A DNA stretch of 64,000 bases from Novosphingobium subterraneum (GTDB taxonomy: Bacteria > Pseudomonadota > Alphaproteobacteria > Sphingomonadales > Sphingomonadaceae). Positions within the stretch are counted from its first letter, which is position 1; each line of letters opens with the position of its first letter. The stretch lies in contig NZ_JRVC01000013.1 of the NCBI RefSeq assembly GCF_000807925.1, positions 96,954-160,953 on the forward strand, in the 5' to 3' direction. The translations under genes and the position numbers were made by a program. The notes under the pieces were generated by a model that searched no databases, was not told the DNA's origin, and saw nothing but the letters and a program-made list of their open reading frames with translations. Of this stretch, positions 35,992 through 45,190 are shown one piece after another.

Positions 35992-37758
35992 ATGCACTAT
36001 AGTAGCGGAAACTATGAAGCTTTCGTGCGCCCCCGCAAACCTGAGGGCGCTGACAGGAAGACGGCCTGGTTCGTCGGCTCGGGTCTTGCGGGACTAGCGG
36101 GCGCGGCGTTCCTGATCCGCGACGGCGGCGTCGCCGGCGAGCATATTACCATCCTTGAGGAGCTGCATGTTCCCGGCGGCGCGCTCGACGGCCTCGACGT
36201 CCCCGAAAAAGGGTTCGTCATCCGCGGAGGGCGCGAGATGGAGGAGCATTTCGAATGCCTCTGGGATCTCTATCGCTCGATCCCGTCGCTGGAGATCGAG
36301 GATGCGAGTGTGCTCGACGAATTCTACCGGCTCAACAAGGACGATCCGAATTTTTCGCTGCAGCGCGTCACGCAGAACCAGGGCCTGGATGTGCCTGACA
36401 AGGCTTTGCTGACACTCGGCGATCGCGCGCAAAAAGATCTGATCTCCGTCTTCCTCGCGACGCGGGAGGAGATGGAGAACAAGCGGATCAACGAAGTCTT
36501 CGGCGATGATTTCCTCAGGAGCAACTTCTGGCTCTACTGGCGCACCATGTTCGCCTTCGAGGAATGGCATTCCGCGCTCGAGATGAAGCTCTATCTCCAT
36601 CGCTTCATCCACCATATCGGCAGTCTGGCGGATTTCTCCTCACTCAAGTTCAACCGCTACAATCAATATGAATCGATGGTCCTGCCGCTGGTCAAATGGC
36701 TGCAGGATCGCGGCGTCAGGTTTCGCTACGGCGTCGAGGTCACCGACGTCGATTTCGACATCCAACCCGGCCGCAAGCAGGCGACCCGGATTGCCTGGAT
36801 CGAAAATGGCGTCGAAGGCGGCGTCGATCTTGGCGCCGATGATCTCGTCTTCATCACCATCGGATCGCTGACCGAGAATTCCGACAATGGCGATCACCAT
36901 ACTCCGGCCAGGCTCAACGAGGGGCCCGCGCCGGCTTGGGATCTGTGGCGCCGGATCGCGGCCAAGGATTCCGCCTTTGGTCGTCCCGATGTGTTCGGAT
37001 CCAATATCCCGGAAACCAAATGGGCATCGGCAACCATCACCACGCTAGACGCGCGCATCCCGGCGTACATTCGCAAGATCGCCAGGCGCGATCCGTTCAG
37101 CGGCCGGGTGGTGACCGGCGGCATCGTCACGGTCAAGGACTCGAGCTGGCTACTGAGCTGGACGGTCAGCCGGCAACCCCACTTCAAGAAGCAGCCGAAG
37201 GACCAGATCGTCGCCTGGTTCTATGCCTTGTTCGTCGACCGGCCGGGTGACTATGTGAAGAAGCCGATGCAGGACTGCACGGGCGAGGAAATCACGCAGG
37301 AATGGCTCTATCACCTCGGCGTGCCGGTCGCGGATATCCCCGGGCTCGCGGCGACGGGAGCAAAGACCGTGCCGGTGATGATGCCCTACATCACCGCCTT
37401 CTTCATGCCGCGCCAGGCCGGCGACCGGCCGGAGGTGGTGCCTCAGGGCGCGGTCAATTTCGCCTTCATCGGCCAGTTTGCCGAGTCGAAGCAGCATGAT
37501 TGTATCTTCACGACGGAATATTCGGTGCGCACGCCGATGGAGGCCGTCTACACGCTCATGCAGGTCGAACGCGGCGTGCCTGAAGTGTTTAGCTCAACCT
37601 ATGATATTCGCACGCTCCTGGCTGCGATCGGGCCGCTCAGGGATGGCAAGGGGATCGACATTCCCGGCCCGTCCTTCCTGCGCAAGCTGCTGATGAAGAA
37701 GCTCGAAGGCACAGAGATCGCCCAGTTGCTGGAAGAGTTTCACGTTATTTCGGAATAG
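35992..37758 (+). CDS. ohyA: Oleate hydratase
   Basis: A 588-residue FAD protein of the oleate hydratase (myosin-cross-reactive antigen) family. The FAD-binding motif is GSGLAGLAGAAFLIRDG (about residues 29-45), followed by the family signatures VPGGALDG and GFVIRGGREMEEHFECLWD (about residues 75-95, including the catalytic-loop Glu). It adds water to the cis-9 double bond of oleate to give 10-hydroxystearate. ATG 35992 follows GAGGGAG; an earlier TTG at 35962 is less likely. The role here may be detoxification of unsaturated fatty acids or supply of hydroxyacids. Being right after the N-ATPase genes suggests a shared stress response. Confidence 0.94.
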   Translation: MHYSSGNYEAFVRPRKPEGADRKTAWFVGSGLAGLAGAAFLIRDGGVAGEHITILEELHVPGGALDGLDVPEKGFVIRGGREMEEHFECLWDLYRSIPSLEIEDASVLDEFYRLNKDDPNFSLQRVTQNQGLDVPDKALLTLGDRAQKDLISVFLATREEMENKRINEVFGDDFLRSNFWLYWRTMFAFEEWHSALEMKLYLHRFIHHIGSLADFSSLKFNRYNQYESMVLPLVKWLQDRGVRFRYGVEVTDVDFDIQPGRKQATRIAWIENGVEGGVDLGADDLVFITIGSLTENSDNGDHHTPARLNEGPAPAWDLWRRIAAKDSAFGRPDVFGSNIPETKWASATITTLDARIPAYIRKIARRDPFSGRVVTGGIVTVKDSSWLLSWTVSRQPHFKKQPKDQIVAWFYALFVDRPGDYVKKPMQDCTGEEITQEWLYHLGVPVADIPGLAATGAKTVPVMMPYITAFFMPRQAGDRPEVVPQGAVNFAFIGQFAESKQHDCIFTTEYSVRTPMEAVYTLMQVERGVPEVFSSTYDIRTLLAAIGPLRDGKGIDIPGPSFLRKLLMKKLEGTEIAQLLEEFHVISE

Positions 37759-37938
37759 TGATCGAAGGCCATCTGGCCGTTTGGATGGGGCGAGCCCGCG
37801 CCCGAGCCGCCGGAGCCTGCGTCGCCATGCCTTCGTCACGGGTTCGATGGATGCCGATGTATTATTCCGCCAACGCCTCGCTCTGCTCCGGGTCGGCGAA
37901 GCCAAAAGATGCGCAGTGACAGAGTTGTGTCTGCAGGC

Positions 37939-38559
37939 TTACGACCGCTTTCCCATTCCCGCCGAAAAGGCGATCCTCAAGGTCTCGGAAAGCGTATGGG
38001 CGCCGAGTTTGGCCATAAGGCTCGCACGATGGACTTCGACCGTTCGGGAAGAGATGCCGAGGTCGTAGGCGATGGTCTTGTTTGGGTGCCCCTGAGCGAG
38101 ACCTTCTAGGACGTCCCGTTCACGCGGCGTCAGAAGATCTATCTGCATCCTCGCTTCAGCTTCTTCGAGGGCACGGCTCTCTGCCCGGTCGATGCGCGCG
38201 AATGCTCGGTCGACTGCAGTGAGCAGTACGGCCCTTTCGATCGGCTTGGCGAGAAAATCGACGGCGCCTGCCTTCATCGCCTGGACCGCCAGCGCGACGT
38301 CGCCATTTCCGGTCAGCACGACGATCGGCATGTCGATGTTTCTCTGTGTCAGAACTGCCTGAACCTCGAGACCGTCCATATCCGGCATATGCATGTCGAG
38401 AATGACACAGCCGATCTCGGCTTCACCCGCAATCTTCAGAAATTCCGGTCCCGATGCATAAGTCTCAATGATGAAACCCGCTGTTCGTAACGTGAACGCC
38501 ACCGCTTTCCTGATTGTCTCCTCGTCATCGACGATATGAACGACGCGCTTTTCTGCCAT
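37939..38559 (-). CDS. FixJ-type response regulator, no adjacent kinase
   Basis: A 206-residue paralogue of the FixJ at 11102-11725. The receiver has VDDEET and phosphoacceptor Asp55 in CVILDMHMPDMDG, and the C-terminal LuxR-type helix-turn-helix shares the run SSRTVEVHRASLMAKL with its paralogue. There is no kinase gene next to it. It could be phosphorylated by the FixL-like kinase at 11715 or by one outside the window. It sits between the ohyA/N-ATPase genes and the PRPP/phosphorylase/RNase group, so it may control this metabolic block in response to oxygen. Confidence 0.87.
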   Translation of the reverse strand: MAEKRVVHIVDDEETIRKAVAFTLRTAGFIIETYASGPEFLKIAGEAEIGCVILDMHMPDMDGLEVQAVLTQRNIDMPIVVLTGNGDVALAVQAMKAGAVDFLAKPIERAVLLTAVDRAFARIDRAESRALEEAEARMQIDLLTPRERDVLEGLAQGHPNKTIAYDLGISSRTVEVHRASLMAKLGAHTLSETLRIAFSAGMGKRS

Positions 38560-38783
38560 GGTCCCCCTGGCAATTCAAACCTACCATGCTGCAGCGTCGG
38601 TCACGCCGCCGCTTCGCGCGCGCCTTGTGCGGGTTGGACCATAGTCCAAGGTCAAGGGGGATTTTGTGCCTCACGAACTCGGCGATCACGCCGGCATCTG
38701 GCGAGCCAAAGCGTGGACGACATGCTGTCGGCAGGTTCAGAAGCTATTTTAGGGAGGGGCGCCTGCGTGCCCCGCAGTCCTGC

Positions 38784-39668
38784 TTACGGGGCGTTGCGGA
38801 CAGCCTCCGCGATCACCGGCATCATGTCGATGTCGTTGGAGGTGTGAACGATTGTGTTCGTGCTGACGATGCGCCCCACATACCCGCCCAGAACCTGCGC
38901 CGCGTCGCCCGCGAAGAGGGGATGAACCACCACACAATCGGGTGGTGCGAAACCCATGCTGGCGAGCTGGCGTGCCGCGACCGCGAGCGTTCGCCCTGAC
39001 GAGGCGATATCGTCGACCAGCACTGCCTGGCGATCGAGAAATGCCGAGGCGTTGGGGATCGAAATCGTCACCTCACGGTCGCCGGACCGCACTTTCTCGC
39101 AGACGAGGAACGGCGCATCGGCGTCGGCCGCGACCTGCGCGACCCATTGCTCGCTTTCCATGTCGGGGCCGATGATCAGCGGCCGGGCGACGTTCCGTTT
39201 GATCCATGCTGCCAGGAGCGGGGCCGCATGAACGACCTGGGTCGGAATTCGATAGATCTCTGCCAGCGCATGGTAGCGGTGGAGATGCGGATCGACCGTC
39301 ACCATCCAGTCGAGATGGCGAGACAGGAGGGCGGCAAAGGTTCGCGACGTGACCGCCTCGCCGGGATGGAAGCGCACGTCCTGGCGCATATAGGCGAGAT
39401 AAGGGGCGACGAGACCAAGCTTGAGGGCACCAAGCTCGCGAAGCGTGTCAGCGGCGAACAGAAGCGGTAGCAGCTTCGCGTCCGGACGATCGAGGCTCGA
39501 CAGAAGGACAACGTGCCGATCGGCGACATCGCTTTCGATCCTGAGATAAGTCTCCCCGTCAGGAAACTGGCGATGTTCCAGTGCTCCCGGCTCCGCGTCG
39601 AGGGCAGTGCACAGGGCCTGCAGCAGCGCCTCGCTGCCGGGAAGCGCGAAGACGATCGGCCGGTTCAT
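38784..39668 (-). CDS. Ribose-phosphate pyrophosphokinase-like protein
   Basis: A 294-residue protein of the PRPP synthetase family, slightly shorter than housekeeping enzymes (about 310-320). N-terminal features are HRQFPDGETYLRIESDV and YLAYMRQDVRFHPGEAV (ATP loop); the C-terminal half has VTVDPHLHR and the PRPP-binding loop VLVDDIASSGRTL (about residues 215-227). The ATG overlaps the stop of the phosphorylase gene upstream (four bases). Context with an AMP/thymidine phosphorylase and an RNase suggests handling of ribose phosphates from RNA breakdown rather than routine nucleotide synthesis. Confidence 0.88.
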   Translation of the reverse strand: MNRPIVFALPGSEALLQALCTALDAEPGALEHRQFPDGETYLRIESDVADRHVVLLSSLDRPDAKLLPLLFAADTLRELGALKLGLVAPYLAYMRQDVRFHPGEAVTSRTFAALLSRHLDWMVTVDPHLHRYHALAEIYRIPTQVVHAAPLLAAWIKRNVARPLIIGPDMESEQWVAQVAADADAPFLVCEKVRSGDREVTISIPNASAFLDRQAVLVDDIASSGRTLAVAARQLASMGFAPPDCVVVHPLFAGDAAQVLGGYVGRIVSTNTIVHTSNDIDMMPVIAEAVRNAP

Positions 39669-41198
39669 TCAGCGGTAATCCCGAAGATCGCCCCGTCACT
39701 CACCGCGAATGCCGCGGCATAGTCAAGCTCACCGGGACTCTCGGCATGGATGGTGCATAGTGGGGCGCCTGCCTCCACCGTCTGGTGCAGGCGGCTGTGC
39801 AGCGCGACCCCGGCGGCTTTGGCTGTGGGCGCGCCGGCGAGCTTGGCGACGATTGCGAGCTTGCGATTGTCGATGCTGACGATCCTGCCGCTATAAGGTG
39901 CGATCATATCCTGCTGAAACTTGGCAACCGGCGGTTCTCGCATGCCGCCCTGGGCTTCGCAGATGCGTTGAAATTTCGCCCAGGCCCGGCCGCTTTCGAG
40001 GCTTTCCAGCGCGCGCGCGAATCCTCCGCCGGTCGGTGTCGCTCCCGCCAGCTCGAGGAGGCCTCCGGCGAGTTCGCATGCCCGGTGCGCGAGATCCTCT
40101 GCGCCGGGTTCGCCCTGGAGCACGGCCAGTATCTCCTGGGCTTCGAGCGCCGGGCCGATGCCACGGCCAATCGGCTCGACGCCCGGGCCGCACATCACGC
40201 GGGTGCGCAGGCCAAAGGCCTCGGCGACCGAGGTCAGCGCCGTCGAGAGCGTTTCGGCTGCCTCGGCGCTGCGCACCTTGGCGGTCGGGCCGACCGGGAT
40301 GTCGATCACGAGATGGGTCGCGCCGGCGGCAATTTTCTTGGAAAGTACCGAGGCCACCATCTGTCCGACCGCGTCGATGTCGAGCACCCGTTCGACCCCG
40401 ATGATCACATCGTCGGCCGGGCTGAGCTTTACGGCGCCGCCCCAGGCGATACATCCACCCTCGCGCTCGACCACCCGGCGGATCGCGGGCACGTCGAGGT
40501 CGACGGGCGCCAGCACTTCCATCGTGTCGGCAGTGCCGGCCGGCGAGGTGATCGCGCGTGAGGACGTCTTGGGCATGATCAGGCCTTCAGCGGCCATGAT
40601 CGATACGATGATCGGCGTCGTGCGATTGCCCGGCAATCCGCCGACGCTGTGCTTGTCGACGATGACGGCACCGGCCCAGCTCAGCCGCTCTCCGACATCG
40701 ACCATGGCCCTCGTGAGCCCGACGGTTTCATCCTGATCAAGCGGGACCGCCGAACAGGCCGTCACGAAGGCCGAGAGATGGACATCGCTGTACCGGCGCT
40801 CGGCAATGTCAGTGATGATCGCCGAGAAGGCCGCTTGGCCGAGTCGGTTCCCGTAGATACGACGCCGCACGTCACTGAGCGAGGCAAGCGGCTGGGAATG
40901 CGCGATCTCCACCAGGTCGCCGTCACTGACGCCGAGCCGGAGCCGCCTCGGACAGGCCAATCTCGCCGGGTGCCGGAATATCGGCCGAACTGTGCAGCAG
41001 GGAGACCACCACTTCATGGCCGCCGGCGCGGAGTCTGATTTGAGCGCGGGACGCGAGCCCTTCGGATCGACAGACCGGGCAGTCGTGACGCATGACTGCA
41101 ATCGGATCGTTGCCGGCTGCGGTAAGGCCGAGGCGTCGCGCCCGTAGCGTCGTCGCGATGGGCTCCGCATCGGTTTCTTCGATTGCGGGGGCGCTCAC
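39665..41198 (-). pseudogene. AMP/thymidine phosphorylase family protein, frameshifted near the N-terminus
   Basis: The main frame (from about 40945 down to 39665) encodes the pyrimidine/AMP phosphorylase core (DKHSVGGLPGNRTTPII, KTSSRAITSPAGTADTMEV). The family N-terminal domain is present but in another frame: from GTG 41198 (overlapping the RNase stop as GTGA) through RARRLGLTAAG, MRHDCPVCRSEG and PGEIGLSEAA to a stop near 40924. The two join if one base is changed near 40930-40952. As written no full-length enzyme is made. The extra N-terminal domain is typical of the AMP phosphorylase subgroup, which releases ribose 1,5-bisphosphate from AMP. It could be a true mutation or a sequencing error. 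Confidence 0.78.
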
Positions 41199-42655
41199 GC
41201 CAGCATGCCCCAGCTTCCCAGCGCCGGGACGCTGGAGGACCAGCTCAGTTCTTCCGAGATGCGCTTCGCCAGCACATGTGCGCCGGTGGGCTCTCCGTGG
41301 GTGACGAACACATGTTTTGGCGCCTCGTGCAGCGAGCCGAGCCATCGCATGAGCTCATCGCTGTCGGCGTGCGCAGACAGCATGGTAAGGTTTGCGACCT
41401 CGGCCTCGACCGGAATATACTCGCCGTGGATCTTGATCGTCCGGGCACCGCTGATCATCGCCGCGCCGCGCGTCCCCGCCGCCTGGAAGCCCGAAAAGAG
41501 GACGAGATTCTTTCCGTCCGGTGCGAAGCGCTTGAGATGATGCAGGACACGGCCACCAGTCGCCATGCCGCTTGCCGAGATGATGACCTTGGGGGCGGGA
41601 TTCGCGGTCAGCTCCTTGGACTCCTCGACTTCGCGCACATAGTGCGCGACTCCGCAGGCCGCCTCGCACTCCGCGCGACTCAGCCGGTGCTCCCCCATGA
41701 AGTCGCACATCAGCCCGCTCGCGTTGATCGCCATGGGGCTGTCGAGATAGATAGGGATGTCCCGCAGACGGCCGTCGGCACGCAGACGTGAAAGGTGATA
41801 GAGGAGCGACTGCGCGCGTCCCACGGCGAAAGCCGGGATCACGACCGTGCCGCCGCGCCTGACGCACCGCTCGATATGGTCCCCCAGCGCTCTTGTCGGG
41901 TCGATCTGCTCGTGGCGGCGATCGCCATAGGTGGACTCCACGAGGACATAGTCGGCGCGCGCGGGCGGCTCGGGATCCTTCATGACCGCGTCGCCGTAAC
42001 GCCCGATGTCGCCGGAGAAGAGGATCGTGCGACCTTTCCAGTTGATCTCGATCGACGCGGCCCCGAGGATATGTCCGGCGCGATGATAGCGTGCCTTGAT
42101 GCCATCCGCGATCACGTGCCATGCCCCGAACTCGATCGTTCGGAACAGTTGCAGCGCCAAGCGCGCGTCGGCCTGAGTGTAGAGCGGCAGTGCCGGTTGG
42201 TGCTTCGAAAAACCGTGACGGTTGGCGAACTCCGCGTCCTTCTCCTGAAGATGACCGCTGTCCGGCAGTAGAAGCTCGCACAGAGCTTCGGTGGCCCGTG
42301 TACTGAGAACGGTTCCTCCCCACCCGAATCGTGCCATCCGGGGCAGCGCGCCGGAATGATCGAGATGCGCATGGGTGAGCAGCACCAGGTCGACATCGGC
42401 AACCTCGGGCGGAATCGGCGCCCAATTGAGGCGGCGCAGATCCTTCGGACCCTGGAACAGGCCGGAATCGATGACCACCTGCGTCTCGCCATCATCCACT
42501 AGGTACCGAGAGCCCGTTACGGTCCCCGATGCGCCGAGAAAGGCGATGCCGAGGCCGTCTGCTGAGCGCTCCGCGAGATCGATACGCGCTTCTTGTTCGA
42601 GGATAGCCGTGCCGAAATGGCTGCGGGGGCGATGCTTCTGTTTCCTCTTGTGCAT
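41195..42655 (-). CDS. Beta-CASP metallo-beta-lactamase RNase
   Basis: A 486-residue MBL-fold protein of the RNA-processing (CPSF-73/RNase J-like, beta-CASP) group. The zinc motif is THAHLDH (residues 94-100); other motifs include FSGDIGRYGD, the beta-CASP stretch PAFAVGRAQ and SASGMATGGRVLHHL, and the final SAHADSDEL and THGEP motifs. It probably degrades RNA. ATG 42655 follows AAGGA; the longer frame to 42742 runs into the IS element. The stop overlaps the phosphorylase start. The overlap chain RNase-phosphorylase-PRPP synthetase suggests one functional unit. Confidence 0.9.
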   Translation of the reverse strand: MHKRKQKHRPRSHFGTAILEQEARIDLAERSADGLGIAFLGASGTVTGSRYLVDDGETQVVIDSGLFQGPKDLRRLNWAPIPPEVADVDLVLLTHAHLDHSGALPRMARFGWGGTVLSTRATEALCELLLPDSGHLQEKDAEFANRHGFSKHQPALPLYTQADARLALQLFRTIEFGAWHVIADGIKARYHRAGHILGAASIEINWKGRTILFSGDIGRYGDAVMKDPEPPARADYVLVESTYGDRRHEQIDPTRALGDHIERCVRRGGTVVIPAFAVGRAQSLLYHLSRLRADGRLRDIPIYLDSPMAINASGLMCDFMGEHRLSRAECEAACGVAHYVREVEESKELTANPAPKVIISASGMATGGRVLHHLKRFAPDGKNLVLFSGFQAAGTRGAAMISGARTIKIHGEYIPVEAEVANLTMLSAHADSDELMRWLGSLHEAPKHVFVTHGEPTGAHVLAKRISEELSWSSSVPALGSWGMLA

Positions 42656-42820
42656 GAATCCTTGCCTGCCTCTCACGTTTATATTCGTGAGCGCAGCATT
42701 GGTGGGCTCGTACCTCGAGCCTATACGCAAAAGCCGCAGCAAGCCTGTTTAGAGTCCTCTAGCAAGGAGGAACCCCTCCGACTTCAGTCGGATACTGGCT
42801 TCAGCCACAGACTCGCGTGC

Positions 42821-42893
42821 TAGCCTGTAACCTCGGGAAAAGCGGAAGCCGCCGAAGGCGTGAAGCTTCCGCTTTTCCCGAGGTTACAGGCTA
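42821..42893. repeat. 29-bp perfect inverted repeat (hairpin) covering the transposase start
   Basis: Bases 42821-42849 are an exact reverse complement of 42865-42893, with a 15-base loop. The final A of the right arm is the A of the transposase ATG. In the mRNA this would hide the ribosome site and start codon, as known for IS200, and could also act as a transcription terminator. Confidence 0.85.
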
Positions 42894-43312
42894 TGCCGTA
42901 TCGGTCCGGTTGTCACACCACATTCCATCATCGCTACCATCTCGTTTGGGCGCCGAAATATCGGTACAAGGTGCTGATCGGCGATGTTCGGCTACGGGTG
43001 CGCGAGATCATCCGTCAGGTCTGTGCCGAGATGGGCGTGAAGATCATCAACGGCGCGCTGTCGAAGGACCACGTACACATGTTCGTCGAAATCCCGCCGC
43101 ACGTCTCGGTCAGCGACTTCGTGCGCCGGGCCAAGGGGCGCTCATCCCGCAAGATCCAACAGGAATTCGAGCACATCCGCAAACGATATTGGGGCCAACG
43201 CTTCTGGCAGCGCGGCTACTTCTCGACCACATCCGGCAACATCACCGATGACATCATCATGCGTTACCTGGACCAACATACCCACAAGGACGGCTTCAGC
43301 CCCACCGCTTGA
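42893..43312 (+). CDS. tnpA: IS200/IS605 family Y1 transposase TnpA
   Basis: A 139-residue HUH endonuclease. The HUH motif is HVHMFVEIPP (about residue 60), the nucleophilic Tyr is near residue 118 (YFSTTSGNITDD region), and the N-terminus HLVWAPKYRYKVL is characteristic. It nicks and joins single-stranded DNA at the element ends. I chose ATG 42893; the earlier ATG in frame at 42860 lies inside the hairpin loop and is unlikely. The frame is intact, so the element may be active. No accessory tnpB gene is present. Confidence 0.9.
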   Translation: MPYRSGCHTTFHHRYHLVWAPKYRYKVLIGDVRLRVREIIRQVCAEMGVKIINGALSKDHVHMFVEIPPHVSVSDFVRRAKGRSSRKIQQEFEHIRKRYWGQRFWQRGYFSTTSGNITDDIIMRYLDQHTHKDGFSPTA

Positions 43313-43502
43313 TCCTACCGGCGTCAGCCGGTCAGTGATTCAGCCTCAGTGCCGGTGCCGCGCTGATAACGGTGGACGGGTCCAATCGACGCATCTCGAC
43401 GCCCACCGCTGGCCGCCTCTTCCGAACTTCGGTCTCTACTTATACCTTGCTCCCGGGACTTAGGCCTAACCTGGCGGCGCATCGGCTAGAAGAGAGTGGC
43501 AT

Positions 43503-43766
43503 ATGGACGATCAAGACCATCGAATGCGCAAACGCGGGACGATCGTCCTGATCGGGTTCCTGCTGGTAGCGGGCTTCTTCCTAATCACCGAGCACACCGC
43601 GCACTTTTTCGGCGTGCTGCCCTATCTGATCCTTCTCGCCTGTCCGCTCATGCACCTGTTCATGCACCATGGTCATGGCGGCCATCAACATGGCCACGAG
43701 CCCAATCAGCTCCCGACCGGCCTGCCGGCCAATTCCAATGAGCGTGCCGAGGGGGAGTCGCGATGA
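43503..43766 (+). CDS. DUF2933 small membrane protein
   Basis: An 87-residue protein with two membrane helices (about residues 13-31 and 37-52) followed by a His-rich stretch (HLFMHHGHGGHQHGHE, about residues 51-66) that can bind metal. DUF2933 proteins are often found in heavy-metal islands next to the isoprenylcysteine methyltransferase-like gene, as here. ATG 43503 follows AGAGAG. Its stop overlaps the following start (ATGA). Function is unknown; metal binding at the membrane is likely. Confidence 0.82.
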   Translation: MDDQDHRMRKRGTIVLIGFLLVAGFFLITEHTAHFFGVLPYLILLACPLMHLFMHHGHGGHQHGHEPNQLPTGLPANSNERAEGESR

Positions 43767-44482
43767 CGCATACCGATTACGGCTATGGCCTGTGGGGCCT
43801 CGCTCTGGTCAACGCGGCCGTGTTCATCCTGTTCGCATTCAGCTTCTTCAAGCCGGCGACCAAGCGCGACTGGCGCAGTTTCGGAGCGTTCAGCGCGTTC
43901 ATCATCGCCCTCTTTGCCGAGATGTATGGTTTCCCGCTGACGATCTTCGTGCTCTCAGGATGGCTGCAATCGCATTTCCCTGGCATCGACTGGTGGAGCC
44001 ACGACGCCGGCCACCTGCTCGAGATGATGTTCGGTTGGCGCGTCAACCCGCATTTCGGGCCGTTCCACATTGCCAGCTTTGTGTTGATCGGCGCGGGCTT
44101 CTGGCTGATCTCGGCCGGCTGGGCGCCACTTCACGCTGCCCAACGCGCTCACAAGCTGGCGACCACAGGAATCTATGCCAAGGTACGCCACCCGCAATAT
44201 GTCGGGTTCATCCTCGTCATGCTTGGCTTCCTGCTGCAATGGCCGACTCTGCTGACGCTCGCCATGTTCCCGGTGCTCGTGGTGATGTATTTCAGGCTGG
44301 CGTGGACCGAAGAAAAGACTGCGCTTGCGGAATTTGGTGAAAGCTACCGCGATTATATGCGCCGCGTCCCCGCGTTCATTCCGCGGTGCAAGCGGGCTCC
44401 GGCGGGACCAGCCAGTCTGCAGGTAAGCGCGGCCGACAAACCAGTCCGAGGCGTCAGCGAGCTCGACGCTCCAAAGCGCTAA
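43763..44482 (+). CDS. Isoprenylcysteine carboxyl methyltransferase-like membrane protein
   Basis: A 239-residue protein with five or six membrane helices and the ICMT/PEMT signature near the C-terminus (GIYAKVRHPQYVGFILVMLG, about residues 135-155, then EEKTALAEFGESYRDYMRRV). This is a SAM-dependent methyltransferase fold for lipid or small-molecule substrates. It overlaps the DUF2933 gene and forms a two-gene operon with it. Pairs like this occur beside copper genes in sphingomonads, so it may be a displaced part of the metal cluster. The substrate is unknown. Confidence 0.85.
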   Translation: MTHTDYGYGLWGLALVNAAVFILFAFSFFKPATKRDWRSFGAFSAFIIALFAEMYGFPLTIFVLSGWLQSHFPGIDWWSHDAGHLLEMMFGWRVNPHFGPFHIASFVLIGAGFWLISAGWAPLHAAQRAHKLATTGIYAKVRHPQYVGFILVMLGFLLQWPTLLTLAMFPVLVVMYFRLAWTEEKTALAEFGESYRDYMRRVPAFIPRCKRAPAGPASLQVSAADKPVRGVSELDAPKR

Positions 44483-44604
44483 CGCCACGGAAAATCGAGA
44501 AATCTTGCTGTTTCTAGGGCGGTAGGTTCTGTCGCTACTCAGCCTCGTGCGAAGGCGCTGACGAATTCCTGCGGGACTTGCCCGAACAATGTGAGAGTAA
44601 TTTG

Positions 44605-44844
44605 ATGTGTATCGAGTCAGAACGCGCGCCCGATAAAGCAATAAGCCCTGCGACAGCCGATGTCATATTTCAAACTCTTACAGGCCGTTGGGTGCTGCAA
44701 ATCCTTGTCGCGCTCAGTAGTAGGGAATTACGCTTCACGTCGCTTCGCCGGGAGATCCCCAAGGTTAGTGCCAATGTGCTTACGACGCGTCTAAGGGAAC
44801 TGGAAGCCGTATTGGCCTGCCACGGGATTTTCATCCAGCCCTGA
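44605..44844 (+). pseudogene. HxlR-family regulator, 3' end lost
   Basis: ATG 44605 (after GAGAG) begins a protein with the HxlR winged helix (LTGRWVLQILVALSSRELRF, then LRREIPKVSANVLTTRLRELEA). After LEA, about residue 70, the family sequence stops and a short unrelated tail runs to a stop at 44842-44844, at the edge of the IS3 element. About 30 residues of a normal HxlR protein, including the wing, are missing. The regulator was probably broken by the insertion event. Its former target may have been the neighbouring operon. Confidence 0.72.
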
Positions 44845-45190
44845 TTAGAGCCGCGGCGGTTGCGGTTATGCCTTTCGGCGCCTTGTTTGCAATGGGGTCA
44901 GGCATGCCTGACCCCATTGCAAAGATCGTTTCTGCGTAGCCGGCTGGGGTCTGGTATCCGATCGAGGAGTGGGGGCGGCAGGTATTGTAATCCTCCGCCC
45001 ACTCCCGGATCACGGCACGGGCATGATCGAGGCCGTGGAACAGCGTCTCGTTGAGCAGCTCGTCCCGCATCCGCCCGTTGAAGGATTCCACGTAACCGTT
45101 CTGCATTGGCTTGCCCGGCGCGATGTAGTGCCACTCGATCTCGTGGTCCTTGCACCAGGCCAGGATCGCATTGGCGGTGAACTCGGTGCC
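44831..45190 (-). pseudogene. IS3 transposase orfB, C-terminal piece
   Basis: Encodes the end of the DDE integrase domain of IS3 orfB: GTEFTANAILAWCKDHEIEW, HYIAPGKPMQNGYVESFNGR (with the catalytic Glu) and YNTCRPHSSIGYQTPAGYA. It continues the frame broken at 46853. The last 35 residues run through a 38-base palindrome and the element end, and use a stop in flanking DNA, so the natural C-terminus is also altered. Confidence 0.85.
44886..44923. repeat. 38-bp perfect palindrome
   Basis: The left half TTTGCAATGGGGTCAGGCA (44886-44904) is followed directly by its exact reverse complement. It lies in the 3' end of IS3 orfB, close to the element's terminus. It can form a cruciform or an RNA hairpin without a loop, and may be a small insertion or a transcription block. 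It is unusual within coding sequence. Confidence 0.85.

Larger units (their letters stand above)
42750..43345. mobile_element. IS200/IS605-type insertion sequence
   Basis: A small element with a Y1-type transposase and no terminal inverted repeats. Near the left end is the imperfect-loop hairpin CCGACTTCAGTCGG (42778-42791), and near the right end ACCGGCGTCAGCCGGT (43317-43332). These are the subterminal hairpins typical of single-strand transposition. A very large hairpin (42821-42893) precedes the transposase. Exact ends are estimated. Confidence 0.75.

Noticed and set aside
42722..42747. A sixth possible ECF promoter before the RNase gene (TTGCGTATA on the minus strand)
   Set aside because: The upstream block is AGGC, not AGGG, and the spacing is off by one, so I did not count it.
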